From Lingula anatina (taxonomy: Eukaryota; Brachiopoda; Lingulata; Lingulida; Lingulidae): 64,000 nucleotides of DNA. Under the pieces are notes generated by a model that saw only the letters and a program-made list of their open reading frames with translations, was not told the origin of the DNA and made no database searches. The stretch lies in contig NW_019776188.1 in NCBI RefSeq assembly GCF_001039355.2, forward strand, positions 1 through 64,000, in the 5' to 3' direction. Shown here piece by piece: positions 11,624-24,707 of the stretch; the first letter of the stretch is position 1, and every line of letters starts with the position of its first letter. Both the position numbers and the translations under genes were made by a program.

Positions 11624-14600
11624 TTAGAAAAGCTCTGGATGCTCTAAAATGTATCTGAACACAACCCAAGCGGCATGGCCGATTCTGGACCACCAACCGC
11701 CGCCCCCGCGGTTGGCCTCGGTCGGCTGAGGAGTCGGGAGGTCACGTCTGTCAGTTTGGTTTAATGTCTCGGAGATGACTGTCTTTCCGCGTGTCTCATC
11801 CGTGTTGACATCAGAGACATTGGACGGCAGGGACTCCTTGATTTCCTAAAACAATTTTATTTAGAATTAGTTTCCGGTTCTTTTTTTTTTTCAAAGAAAA
11901 AAAAAATGGGAGTAGGGCCTTCTCCATACCTTAATTACTAATTATAGCTAGGGACAGAAAAATAAGTGAAGCCTAAAGAACATTTATAAAACAAATTACC
12001 TATTAAATATGTTTCAGTAATAATAAGTGAAGCCCAAAGAACATTTATAAAACAAATTACCTATTAAATATATGTTTCAATAAAAGGCAGATTGTGTTTT
12101 ATCTTCTTCAGTAATAATCAACAACCAACGTTTTATATGAGGAAATGACGAGCTAAAATGAAACTTTTAAAAGTTATTTTAAAGCTAATACAACGTAAAA
12201 CTTACCTCAATGAGGTGTTCACTGCCGTCATTTTCTGTTTCATTGTTGTTCATATCCATCTGAGATGCGGCATCTGGTACGGGTTCGCCCTGTGGCTCCT
12301 GGACAACTGCAGAGGAAGCTAACTTTTGCATCTCTCCTGCGCTGTCCTTTGGTGCGTCAGTGGAGCTTTCTAGCTCCTCTCCATCAGTTGTCCCTGAAGT
12401 GTTTTGTTCTTCATCATGCGTGTCGTCAGGCTGCACCTCTACGCTCTCCAGGGCGGATTCATCTTTCAGGTCCAGCAGTTGTGCGTTATCCTCTGGTTCT
12501 GGAGGTAGGTGAATCTGCGCCTCTTTCACTTCCTTTGGCTCTTCTTGGGCCAAAGAGGGCGATGATACCGTTGGTGCCACCTCCTCCTCCTCCTCCTCCT
12601 CCTCGATCCGTCCTAAAGACATGTCTGCCCACACGCCGGAATCGTTGCCTAGGTCATCGACTGGGTTGGCCCCGTCCTTGTCATCGTTGTCAGTGACAGC
12701 AGAGGTGACATTTTCATTTTGAAGGCTCTCGGTTTCATCGGGTAATTCTGCACCTCCGCCTTCTGCATCTTCCTCCTCCTCCTGCTCTCTAATAAGTCTC
12801 GTAATCCTGTCATAGTAATCTTCTGATGAGATGGGATGGGAGAAACGAAGTCGCATTTGACGGGCCTTTCTTACGTTGTTATCTAGAAGGACAACATAGG
12901 CGTAGTTTATAAGTGCTGTAAAACGTACAAATAAAATATGCCAGTTATAGACCGCATGCTTCGATCATGATGACCATTTTATTTGTGGCTAAATAGTTTT
13001 ATGATCATTAAAAAGTGTAAACGGCATTAATAGCCGATATAAAAGCTTTTAAAAACCAGTAAAAATAGCGCGGAATAGTTATCAATCGTGTGTGAATATA
13101 TCATTGGCTACTTCAGTAAACACTGGTTGTTTTACCTAGACTGATCTTCCTCCTGGCCCAGTAGACCACCAAACCCTGGGCTATGGCACACACCACCCAG
13201 GCTACAACCACCAGCCCATCATGTATGGGATCACCATTGAAGCGGGGAAGACGTACGTAGACGTCATGGACTTTGTACGCAGCCTTCTTCAACACAGAAT
13301 AAAGAAGTGCTGAAAAAAGAAGAGGGCAATGTTTTGATTTCTACCTGTGCCAAATAACGTTATTGTAATAAAACAATCTTTGAAATGAAGATAATTAAGT
13401 GATGTAACATGATAAAACGAAAACATTTCTGGTAATGAAGATGTGCTTCAAAGGGTGATATTTTAAAATTAAATTGCATGGTACCAGTGTGATTTCAGTT
13501 TTTGTGAACCTACCTTTAGTCGCTTCGACGTCCAAGCCCTGATACAGGTAAGTTGTAATTTTATTTCCCAGGTGCATCCCATTGTGGCAGGCTCTTGCAA
13601 ACCCCTCTTTAACTTTCCATACACAGTCTGTCATAGATGTGATGGCCTTCTGGGTAAAGTCCAAGGCTGGCTGTGCAATACATTTACTGAGGAACTCTTG
13701 GGCGTTTTCTAGGATTTCGTTTGCCTTTGACGCCACATCAAATCCTGTCTCACAGACTTTCCGAAGGAACGGCAAGGTGTCGTAGCCTTTGCAGACCTTA
13801 TCTTTGTGCGTCTCACGCACGAAGAGCCTTCTGGTGATTTCAAAAATTCTGTCGTATCCTTCAGCCAGAGTGGAGACAAGTTGTGGAGGGTATTCAGCAG
13901 CATGGAACAAGAGTGTACAGGCGCTCTTTGCGTACCAGTTGGAATGTCCTTTACACTTTCGTTCCACGGGAGACTCAGGAACGAAGTAGAGGCGCACTCG
14001 AGCGATGTCAATGTGTGCTACAAGCCCGTCCTTGAATGACCTGAAGACTTCTTCTGCAGACTTCTTGCTGCCTTCAATGGCCTCTACAATGTCATGCACT
14101 GAAATGAAAAAAAGTGAGATGTATAATGTTCAATCAAATTCATTTACATAGGGCATGCATCAAAATCGCATGCTATCTAATGGCAGACACATGTAAGACA
14201 CTAAATGGACATTATTCAACAACTGAACACGTTTTCAAAATGCCAGAAAGAAGAAGATAATTAACCAGTTTGACATACTAGTAGCTAAGGATATCCATAT
14301 ATGGCACAACTGTCTCACCTATTGCTGCTGATGTTGCCTGAACTTTGTCGCAGTAGTTATTAAGAAGAGCATAAAGGCTGTGTTGCCAAAAAACAAAGTG
14401 ACTGTGACTCTTGTCTTTAACGTCGGCGATGCTTTGAACAGCGTCCTGATAGGCTGAGAAAACTACAGCCTTGAAGTAAGAGGCATTCCACCCACGGTCT
14501 GAAAAATATTTGACATTTTAATGAATCAAAAGAATGATGGATAAAGGCGGCGTTAATTTTGATATGCGGCACGGTCCAATCAAAACTCTGTTGCCACACT

Positions 14601-15525
14601 CATCATTATGATTCTGCACGTTAAAGCGTGCTTTGAAATCTACTCTTTTTTTTTAAAGATAAGCTATCCATTTAAAAAGTATGGACATTTGTACTAATCG
14701 AACACAAACCCGCTTTATTTCTAACCAAGAGCTTGTTTCCTTACAGTTTTCCTTTGATCATTCGCTTGATAAAGTACCAGGAAGTTTGATACAATGTACC
14801 ACTGATTGGGCATTTTTCTCTAAGCTATTTATTTATTTATTTATTTATTTATTTACTCTTATTCAATCTACATCAACTTCATTCAAACATGTCTGAAGCC
14901 GAATTCAATAAAAAAGGGACTCTCACCAGTACTAGTTTTGTTTCCTGTCTTGGTTGTTTCATCATGGTTCGTTGGAGGTGGTTCATTTCCAGCGATTTCT
15001 TCATTAAAGTCAGTGCTGAAGAGATGTCTACTGGCGCCGCTCCTCCTTCTCGTTGTTGTTCTTGTAAACCATGGGTGGCCCTCCCTCGGTTCGAATTCTG
15101 TAAGATGTATCTTATGACTTACGAATTCTTCTGGACTGCTGTCCCCAGTAGCTCGAACCGATATGTTAATGTAAATCTCCAGGTTTTGATCTTCGATTTT
15201 CCTATGAGTAAGTATAATGGAATAATAAACATTAATGTACACATTAGAAACAATTGGGTATCTACTTATGAACAAGAATTTCCAACGAAATATTTTGAAA
15301 AAACACAAAAAAACGTCTATAAGAAGAGTTTTCAGAATTTGTGCTGAGCAAGTGAAGACAGTCTACGAGCGTGAAAATTTACACCGTTTGCTTTTGTTGC
15401 TTAAACTTAAGAAGACGGTCTATACATTGAATTTGTACGTACCTGTCATTATTCTGGAGAAAGTGTAATATAAATACACAAGCAAAACTGAGAATTAATA
15501 ATATCAATAACCGTAAAATCGACAT
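11624..15525 (-). CDS. Unassigned membrane protein with acidic tail, 742 aa
   Basis: Seven exons join in frame: 15443-15525 (ATG), 14927-15201, 14319-14498, 13514-14098, 13136-13309, 12206-12915, 11624-11845 (TAA), giving 2229 nt with GT-AG borders. Residues 1-22 (MSILRLLILLILSFACVFIL) are a signal peptide or anchor. Exon 2 is polar and Ser/Thr/Arg rich. Exons 3-4 (about residues 120-375) look helical with spaced cysteines (VCKGYDTL, LRKVCETGFD, FLSKCIAQP, MTDCVWKVK). Exon 5 holds a clear membrane segment (VVVAWVVCAIAQGLVVYW) followed by ARRK. Exon 6 starts with LINYAYVVLLDNN, then a long Glu/Asp-rich stretch with a run of eight Glu. The last exon ends in a Gly/Trp-rich tail. A lumenal or extracellular helical region with a cytosolic acidic tail is inferred. 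I do not recognise the family. Confidence 0.8.
11962..12088. repeat. Tandem duplication of about 63 bp
   Basis: AATAAGTGAAGCCTAAAGAA...ACCTATTAAATATG is followed immediately by a near-identical second copy. It lies in the last intron of the 742-aa gene. Confidence 0.8.
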
Positions 15526-16190
15526 AATGGAAACATATATCTTCGCATTTCCATGTTGACTTTGTAACTACGGAAGCGTCGTCGTCACATTACTTATGAC
15601 GTCACATTACTATTCAGATGACGTACCGATTACGCGACGTTACGCTTCGTTGTTGAACGACGCATTGTCGCACAATGAGAGAAGAGGTCGGTTTTAAGAG
15701 TAGGATTTCAAATATAATTAATTAACTTCAAAAGATATACTTAANAGTGATACAAAATACTTCATTAAACTGCTTTTGATATGTTTATATATATGCAGAT
15801 GCTAAATTTCAGCTTTACGAATGGACCACAAAATAGGGGCGGATCCGCTGAAGGGCCCCGATAAAAAAAATTGGTATTTTAGAGGACGAAGGGTCCTATT
15901 TGGTACTATTTAGAACTAAGATTCAGTAAGTCAAAATTCTAATTTCAAGAGAGGTCAGTTGGATTTTCAGAAATGGAAGGGGGGTCAGGACCCCCCGTGC
16001 ACCCCCCTTCCAAATCCGCCACTGATTAAAGGGCAGCCTCACCTTTTCTGGCCAATGTCTAATTATAAAGCTCATTTCACAATAATTAAAAGAGATGAAG
16101 TCTGAACACTGGGATGCTGTGGGATTTCAAACATACTGGCGTGTTAAAAAGAATTATTACAAAAACAGGTAACATAGAAAATACACTCAC
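15526..16190. other. Upstream region of the 742-aa gene and broken 3' end of array copy A
   Basis: ACGTCA-like words (TGACGTCA near 15598, ATGACGTA near 15618) occur just upstream of the 742-aa gene; whether they are CRE-type sites is inference. After the n at 15745 the sequence matches intron 6 of copies B and D (CTTTTGATATGTTTATATAT), so an array unit begins there. At 15830-16027 a repeat has GGCGGATCC and AAATCCGCC ends with C/G runs. Confidence 0.5.
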
Positions 16191-17792
16191 TGTTCCGTTC
16201 TGGATCATAACCAAGAGCTCGGCAGGTGTTTGTGCATGGAAAACGTTGGCGTGCGGGACGTCTCTCCCAGCTACCTGGTCCAGTCCGGCTATACAAGCTT
16301 CGTTAGTGAAGAACCCGCTAATCAGTCCTGTAAGAAGGCAGCACGCATATTAATACCAATGGACCGCTTTTAAAAGACTCGCGTTTGTAGACATAGGTCT
16401 GGTTAACTTAAATAGCCGACGAAACAATTTTTTTTTTTTTTTACCTTTTTTTTTTTTTTTTGTCAAAGAGAATTGTTTTCTCAATATTCAGGTTAAAAAG
16501 ACAGGATGTAAGGAATTAAGCGAGTAAGAAAAGTAACAAGTTAGAAGTCGAAATGAAAATAAAATACCAATACCTGAGTGGATGTTGTATCTTGTCTTAC
16601 TATGTAGTTTGACCCTTTTGGGAACGCAAATACAATATTTTGTTAAAATATTCCATCAATTTTGACATTCTACATGTATTTCTGCACCATCTACCCGGTA
16701 TACTCCAGTTTTAAAAAAAGTAATACCAAAACAAGACCTGGTACTCGTGATGAAACGTGAATTATCTTACCTACTATGTGAATACAAGAAAACTCACCTA
16801 TTTTCTTTCCAGTAATATTGAATGGATTAAATCCAGGAAAGGCGTAGAAATAGACCTCGAGTGGTTTCAGAAACGGCTTGGAAAATGAGAAAATCTGCCT
16901 TCGTTGACGTGAGGCCAGATATCCGATGCAGGCGTCGTACCAACCTTCCATAAGTCCTGAAATGATGCCATGTAAAGACAAAATCCAGGGTAAAATTTAT
17001 TCCAATACTTGAATTTCAATATCATGCCCAACTATAAACTACAAAAAACTACAAAAATAAACTACAAAAATGTATAAATGTTAAAACATACATGTAGGAA
17101 AAGCTTTAGCTCTAGTCCAGTATATCACATAACAGTCTCAGTTTAACTATACATTTTAGAATAAAAATGAACAAATTGTCGCCATATAAAAGTCGACCTG
17201 ACCAAAGTGAATAATTTAGTTGCCAGCTTTACCAAACCACTTGATTATTTTCTTACATTGAACTTTGTCAACTTCACTTCACCCACTCTTTAAAAACTCT
17301 GCTTCTAAGCGCGTTTTTTAAAAAAAAACCTAAAACGAAACAATAAAAGAAACTCGTTTTAACAACCAACTGCTATGATGTAAATAGAATAATGCCCTGT
17401 ACCTATCCCCCCTCTTTGTGGCTGCCCTTTCTCTGAGAACATGCAGTTGGTGAACGGCTCCGTGACAATCCTGCAATCAATTCCCGCCTCCCGACACACT
17501 TAAATAAATAGATAATCGAATAAATATATAAAAAATGATTAATTAAATAAATAAACCATTGACTTCCAAGTTAATATTTTGCAGTGGTAATGCAGTGTTC
17601 AATGTTATTAAAGGATATTTAAACAAGAACCAAACAAATTATTCAAAGAAATTTTTGATTACCTGCGTCTATTAGGTCGTGACCGAATCCAACTTGAAAC
17701 CCGCTGTCGTCACTGAAAAGTTAGACGGACAGTTAAAGTCATCAGATTTGCAGATTTTACACAAACCCTCCATTTGCTCTGACCCCCCCCCC

Positions 17793-17834
<42 letters not shown>

Positions 17835-18573
17835 TCATTTGATCTATATTTCTGCTTATTTCTGCTAACCTATATACATAAGCCCCAATATTGAATCCAA
17901 TGGCCACTGTGTAAATTCTCTTTCTATTGGAAGCCTGACACCGGCTGGCGTCATAGGTACCGGGTGAGTATGCTACTGCAGGCTGGGGAGTTTGTCGAGA
18001 ACTCGTCGTTTTACCCTGAACTGTAATGTCGGAGCCAGCGGGTTTGGAGATTGCGACGGCTGAGATGATGAGCGCAACTATCGTAACCAGTACACAAATC
18101 GCTATGGTTATTGTCGTGGTGGCTGGAAGAGAAGAAATATAGGGATTAACCCGAAAAAAAAAAAAAAATCTTCCTGCATGTTTGAGCTCCCGTACATTCA
18201 CCATGGTAGAAACTTGACAGCCAGAAGGCGTTACACCATCGATGGCACCCTTTACAGTGCACATGATCGAAAATCCATCACTGGTTAGACGAACAATAAA
18301 ACGCAAAACACTTTTTTACTTACGGGTCCCTCCAAATCACACAGCGACCTATTCACATAGATAATACACTACCCCTGTACTTGTGTCACCCCTCTGTACA
18401 TGTTCGACATTCGGTTACAATAAATGAAATCGAGTACAGAAAATCGCTGCTGAAGTAAAATATTTTCTGTTTAAAGAAAACATTTTACCAAATCTTTTCT
18501 AAGGCAAATTACCTTCTAGTTGGTTGGTTTTCGTCACATGGTTGACATTGCTGTCGCTCCTTGCATCCGACAT
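16191..18573 (-). CDS. Membrane-anchored SBP_bac_3-like protein, copy A (exons 1-6 only)
   Basis: Exons: E1 18513-18573 (ATG), E2 17870-18122, E3 17663-17712, E4 17403-17498, E5 16798-16956, E6 16191-16327. They join in frame for 252 codons. E1 is a 20-residue polar start (MSDARSDSNVNHVTKTNQLE). E2 holds the membrane segment (ITIAICVLVTIVALIISAVA), a Thr/Ser/Pro stalk and the first domain strand (RIYTVAIGFNIGAYVY). E3-E6 carry GFGHDLIDA, CREAGIDCRIV, LMEGWYDACIGYLASRQRRQ, FSKPFLKP, FNITGKKIG and the GFFTNEACIAGLDQV segment. Exons 7 and 8, present in the sister copies, are absent: sequence homologous to intron 6 breaks off at the n at 15745. Either the assembly lost them or the copy is truncated. 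The coding part present is open. Confidence 0.8.
17786..17832. repeat. Poly-C and (CA)n tract in intron 2 of copy A
   Basis: A run of C followed by about 17 CA units. A C-run, CA or CT tract occupies the same intron position in copies B-G, so the repeat predates the duplications. Confidence 0.8.
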
Positions 18574-20552
18574 CTTGGAGCTAGGACAAATGTCTCGAGC
18601 TAGGGCAAATGTAATATAATCTCCATCTGTTCATGCTAGGCACGGATTGTGTCTGTTAACATTAAAAAAGTAAAAAAAAAGAACCAGCTTACTTATGCAA
18701 ATGTGACTACTTTTTATACCCTACAAGGTGTGCATAAAACCTGCAGCCAAAACCGAGAACAGTTAAATAATATTCAAACGTGTGTGTTCACACCTTTACT
18801 TTAAATAATAAGTCCCTTGATTAAAATGAACTGTTAATTAACAAAGCCTAAATACATTAACAAAGTGGGCAAAATCGCGATCTAAAAGTTTGCTCACAGA
18901 ACAAGAAAAATCCTACATATTACACAAATTATCAATAAATTTATTCCAATGAAATACTGATTCAGAAAAAAAAAAACAGCAAACCAACCTTGAGGACGTC
19001 AACAGTGGTTTTTAACTGTCTGGCTTTGGATCTCAGCCTAATTTACATTCACTCCTGTCAGAGACCACAGTATTGAAAATATTGTAATACTTTTAATGTC
19101 TTATACATGGTGTGGTATCAAATTCAATCAGTGGAAGACTGAAGTTAAAGCCATAGAAATGCATTAATCACCAAAAGCAAATAAAAAGTAAATTACAAGC
19201 ATTATTACTCCACTTAATCTTCATGGGATTTTATAGGTCAAAGCTGTCACTGTTGCTTAGGTAAAACAGATATTATTTTCATCCCTAAATTCAACCACAT
19301 TATGCGCGTTGCAATACACGTTAAATTGTCTCAGTGTTTGCGTCCAAGTCAGCAAAATTATCACGAATCAACAGAAACCGCCTTGATGGCTATGAGATAA
19401 AAAGCCGAGGTTTTTGCGTTTAAAGCTTTATTTCCTACAAAGGTAAAATATTTCGCAAATGAACCTGCTGAACTATACCATTTTCATTCTGCTGAAAGGG
19501 GTCGCAGCTAGTTAGATATGGCGCATACCGTTGGCTACGGACTCAACTTAATCCGAGTTTTATAATTGATGGATCCAGCTATAGTAATTCAAAATGTGTA
19601 TTTGCCTGATACACTTTCCCCCACTCGCATTCGTAAAATTTGCCTTCATGTATGTAAATACATGTATAACAACTTAAACAAAAGCATCACATTTTTCAAA
19701 TTTTGTTAATACATGTAAGTTAACATATGGCCTTTGTCGTAGGCCAAAACGAGGCTATAATTTTCATCTATGCCCAAACAGGAAGTTTCAGAATTACCTA
19801 CTACAAATATTTTAACAAATCTTAGTTCTGTTATAACTCCTTGGCTTTATATAACCCATATAACTGCATTACCTCAGTCAGGACGGCACCGCCTGATTAC
19901 TTTTGCTTTGCTAAATTAGTATCTTAAATCAAACCAGGAGCCTTGTGCGTCATGTGAAAAATAAAAATAAATCAGCTTATTTCCATTATAAACAGTTATG
20001 TTTTTCTTTTCCGAAGACGACATTTCTTTCATGAGACTGTTGATTTTGTCAAAAAAGAAATTAATAAAATTAGTTAATTGTAGTGGTAATGAAATTCTAA
20101 TAACTATCAACTGCAGCACTAAAGTTATGCATTTACATGTAATAAGCCTGTTGGAATTACATTTGTGCTTCCTTAAAAAAACACTGCGGGTCTGAAATTG
20201 ATATCACTGGTGGTAATCCTTTCATCAGCATGAAATTCACACATTATCAATAAATTTTCGGTTCTATCCATTAGATTCATTTATAAATTTCGTCTTGGCT
20301 TCTTGTAAGTTCCGCAAGCTGATAAAAGCTACGGATGCCTCGTCCTGTGGTTTAGCTTTCAACCTGAAGGCCAAGGATATCTTCTGAGATCCAGATATCA
20401 GGTTCAGGTAACGGCCGCCTATATCTTTGTTTTAACCATCAAGGTGAAGGTTACCAATTCCTAAATTTCTGTGTTTTAACCATCAAGATAAAGGTTACGG
20501 GTGCATTGTTTTGTGCTTTAGCTATCAAGGTGAAAGTTTTTGATTCCTGTTG
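18574..20552. other. Duplicated intergenic DNA between copies A and B
   Basis: After the copy A promoter, the stretch from about 18900 to 20550 is non-coding and is repeated nearly base for base at about 25780-27350 and 32340-34040 (for example ATGGCGCATACCGTTGGCTA at 19518, 26512 and 33095). The duplication unit therefore included the flanks. Near 20310-20550 lie degenerate 42-bp minisatellite units (ATCAAGGTGAAGGTT-like). Confidence 0.7.
18695..18720 (-). promoter_or_regulatory. Octamer plus TATA promoter of copy A
   Basis: On the - strand GGTATAAAAA (18711-18720) lies about 138 bases before the ATG. ATTTGCAT, the POU octamer (18695-18702), lies just downstream of it, toward the gene. The same pair in the same order precedes copies B, C and D. 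Confidence 0.6.
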
Positions 20553-21360
20553 TTAGGCATCCACACAGCCAATCTCACCGCGATGACCTGTTGAGACAAA
20601 CGTTACAATGTATGTGACGTTGGATGATATCACGTGACGTGTCATGAATGTAATCTTTAAACATGAAAGATTACCTCAAGCGATATCTTAATTTGATAAC
20701 TTTGTTTTTCAGTGTAATGATTTTGCCTTGATATCCTATAAGGGAAGTTTTTACTGTGAAAAAAACATGGGCGTTGTTAACCTTCCTTTGCTTATCTTGA
20801 AAACAGCACCTCTTGTGGCGGTTTCTTGCGACATTGCTTACATTAACTAGCTTACAGTGTTTTGTAATAATCAATATACGTATTGTAAATTAAGTAATAG
20901 ATCCCTAGTTATTAATAACATACTACCGGAAATTAATCAAAACTGCTCAGACGTACCGTGCTTGATCCGTGCCTCATCACATAGCCGTCTAAAACGTCCT
21001 GAAGAGACCAGTTTCTCAAACCCTTCATTCCATTTAGAGTTGAAGTCATTGTCTTTACGGGTCATCATTCCAGGTTGTCCGGCATTCTTACAGAACATGG
21101 GATCCGATGGGAACCGTTGGGTATTAGTGCCATTGATTTTGGTGGCCATAGAAGGCCCCGTGCTTAAACCCACGTCTACCTGTATATTAAGAATTATTAA
21201 ATGATTGGTAAAGAAAATATCCAATTTCGACATCACTGAAAAAGGTTCATAATTGTCGAGAGCTGATGCGCCTCAATGTATTTAACCGCTGAAATTCATT
21301 AAATGATCTTGAAAACGTATTTGGTTGTAATAACTCAAATGAATGACGATGGTAAAGCTG

Positions 21361-21394
<34 letters not shown>

Positions 21395-24300
21395 CATCTG
21401 AGAAGGTTACATAGTGATACGAAATATTTCACGAAATTGTTTTTGATCGTGCTTTTGATATGTTTATATATGCAGCTTAACCAGTAGACCATAGTGGCGA
21501 GTAGCCTAACGTAGCTTTTCTGGCCAATGTTAAGTCATAAAGCTTATTTCACAATAATGAAAAGGGGTGAAGTCTGAACACTGGGATGCGGTGGGATTTA
21601 AAACATATGGGCGTATTTAAAAGAGTTACAAAAACAGGTAGCATAGGAAAACACTCACAGTTCCGTTCTGGATCATAGCCAATAGCTCGTCAACCGTCTG
21701 GGCGTGGAAAACGTTGGAGTGCGGGACGTCTCTTCCAGTCACCTGGTCCAGTCCAGCTAGGCAGGCTTCGTTACTGAAGAAGCCGCTTATCAGTCCTGTA
21801 AGGAGTCAGCATGCATGTTTACACCCATGTGCCGTTTTAAAGACACTCGTTTGTAGGCATAGGTCTGGTTTACTTTGATAGCCGACGAAACAAAGTCCAA
21901 TTTTGGATATTGGTCACAGAGCTTATTGGTTAACGATTGCATTTTAAGACCCAGCTTTGTCTATGCCAATTTCAATGCCGAGGCCGATTCTGACTTTTTT
22001 GACGTCGTTTAGGGAACGGGTGTCAGCTAGCGGTTTATTTCACAATAGAACTTTAACGCGCAAATTGGCCTTGACTTTTGTTTATTCTTTTTCAACCCAA
22101 GATACAGCAATTGTAGTTTAATTACATGAAACCCACATTCAAGGCAAGGCGCTGCTGTTGTTTCAGACCTATGCGTACGTGCACTGTATTTAATGGTATC
22201 CAATAAGGCATCTTCGCGCCAAATGCAATTCTCCCAGAAAAATAAAGCAAGTGTGTAAGAACCACAAATGATTTAGACAGCCAAAGTCCTCTTTGACATT
22301 TCCAAGGACATATGTACAGCAGTTATTTTTACTCTAGGATATTCATTATTCCTAATAGCAGATGCCTTTAAGAAGCAAAATCGGGGTGACAGCTAGAGAT
22401 GAAAAATTTATTTCCTTCTTTTTTTGTCCCTGCAGTTGTTGCCTTTCGTCCCAAAGCACCCAAAACCAACATTCTTCTGTTACCTCTAGATTTAGAAAAG
22501 GCTTTTGATTCCGTCTAGTGGAAATACATTTATTTTGCAATGTATCATTTTTTAAATTTCATTGGAGACACCCAAAATGTATCAAAACCCTCTTCTCTTA
22601 TGTTTCTGCTGTTGTTGAATAGGATGGACATCTCGGGGTCACTCGGGGTGTCAAAGAGGGGGATTCTCTATTCCCATAAATATTCATTATCTGAATAGAA
22701 CTGTTCAGTGCTGCGGTCAAATTTGATGTAAACATTAATGTAAAGAGATCTTACTTAGTCTGAATACGACATTACACGACTCACTGATGGCAACACCTTT
22801 CTATTTTAAGGAGCATGTTCAGATGCTCTTCATCGTACTTTAAGGACAAGAGAGGACCAGACAACTTTAAGGGATGAGTTGAGGCAGGCGTTCTTGAGGG
22901 TTGGGTTCATCTGAGCCAACAAACTGCAGAAACGGGTTAAGTCAGAACCTCACGAATAGAGGACGTGTGTGACACCTACCCGAGATGACTATGTCATTAA
23001 ATTCTTAATAGTACATATAGCCTTTGGATAACCGCTCTTCTGATCTAATTCCTGGTTTTCTTAACATAAACTTTTCTCTGTAATTTACCGTTTATTTACC
23101 ATAATTGATCACCAAAAGGTACCAAAAGGAAGGGAATTCCCCAAAAATAATTTAAATTTGTAACTTGAGGGTAGACCATGAAATTATATTAAAATACCAA
23201 CGAGCTGGTTGTAAGTTACAGTTGGTTCTAGTTTGAACTTGAAATAGCGCATGCAATATTCTTTAAGATATGGATCAAAGAAAGATCACGTCATGTAGAT
23301 TCCAGAGGTTTATGGCAGCTACACGACATCCTCACTTGGTGTAGGAATTCTTCATGAAATGTAACATTACAACTGAGCACCAAAAGGAACCAAAATGAAA
23401 AAAAAAGGTTAAGAAACTTCAGGAGTTAATGGATTTTAATTGAGTCAGTAGTTGAAATCAAAATAAAATACTAATAACCTAGGTGAATGACGTATCTTGT
23501 CTTACAATGTAGTTTGACCTTTTTGGAATCGCAAATACATTAATTTGTCAAAATATTCCATCAATTTAGACATTCTACGTATATTTTAGAACAACAATTA
23601 AATAGTAATACCAGAAAAAGAGCGGGTACTCGTGAGGAAAAGAGCTGAAGTGAATAACTGGTTGGAGAAATTTCAACTCGAATGATTTCTTCTAATGCGT
23701 GCATACAGGATAACTCACTCACCTATTTTCTTTCCAGTGATATTGAATGGATTAAATCCAGGAAAGGCGAAGAAATAGACCTCGATAGGTTTCAAAAACG
23801 GCTTGGAAAATGCGAAAATCTGCTTCCGTTGACGTGTGGTCAGCCACCCGGTGCAGGCGTCGTACCAACCTTCCATAAGTCCTGAAATGATGCCATGTAT
23901 AGGATTATTCAAGGTAAAATTTATATTCAAATACTTGAATTTCATTATCATGTTCAACTATAAACAAAAGTAAAACATATTGGGAAAGCTTCAGCCCCAG
24001 TCCAATATAGCACAAAACAGTCTCAGTCAATACATATTAGGATAAAACTGAACAAGTTGTATTCAACCTCGATCGCCATATAATTATAAAAGTTGACCTA
24101 ACTAAAATGAATACCAAACCACTTTGATTATTTCTGACATTAAAGTTTGTCAGCTTCAGTTCACCCAGTCATTAAAAACTCTGCTTCCAAGTGCGATTTT
24201 GAAAGAAAGAAAAACATAAAACGAAGCAATATAAGAAATAGGTTTTAACAACCAACTGCTATGGTATAAATAAAAGATTGCTCCATACCTATCCCTCCTC

Positions 24301-24623
24301 TGTGTGGCTGTCCTCTCTCTGAGAACATGCAGTTGGTGGAAGGCTCCTTGACAACCCTACAATCAATTCCCGCCTCCTGACACACTTAAAAAATTAATAA
24401 TGGAATGAATAAAATTTTTTAATTAAATAAATAAACCATTAACTTTCAAGTTGATATTTTCGCAGTATTATTGCTATCAATGGATGTTATACAACGAAAC
24501 AAATTGTTCAAAAGAAAATTTTGATTACCTGCGTCTATTAAGTCGTGATTGAATCCAATTAGGAATCCGCTGACGTCCCTAAAAAGTTATACGGAAAGTT
24601 AAATTTATCAGATATGCAGATTT

Positions 24624-24662
<39 letters not shown>

Positions 24663-24668
24663 ACACAG

Positions 24669-24707
<39 letters not shown>

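Noticed and set aside
12265-12696. + strand 143-codon frame
   Set aside because: Antisense shadow of the acidic exon 6 of the 742-aa gene; its Pro runs mirror the Glu run.
13582-14039. + strand frames opposite 13514-14098
   Set aside because: Shadows of exon 4 of the 742-aa gene, which has consistent splice borders and phases.
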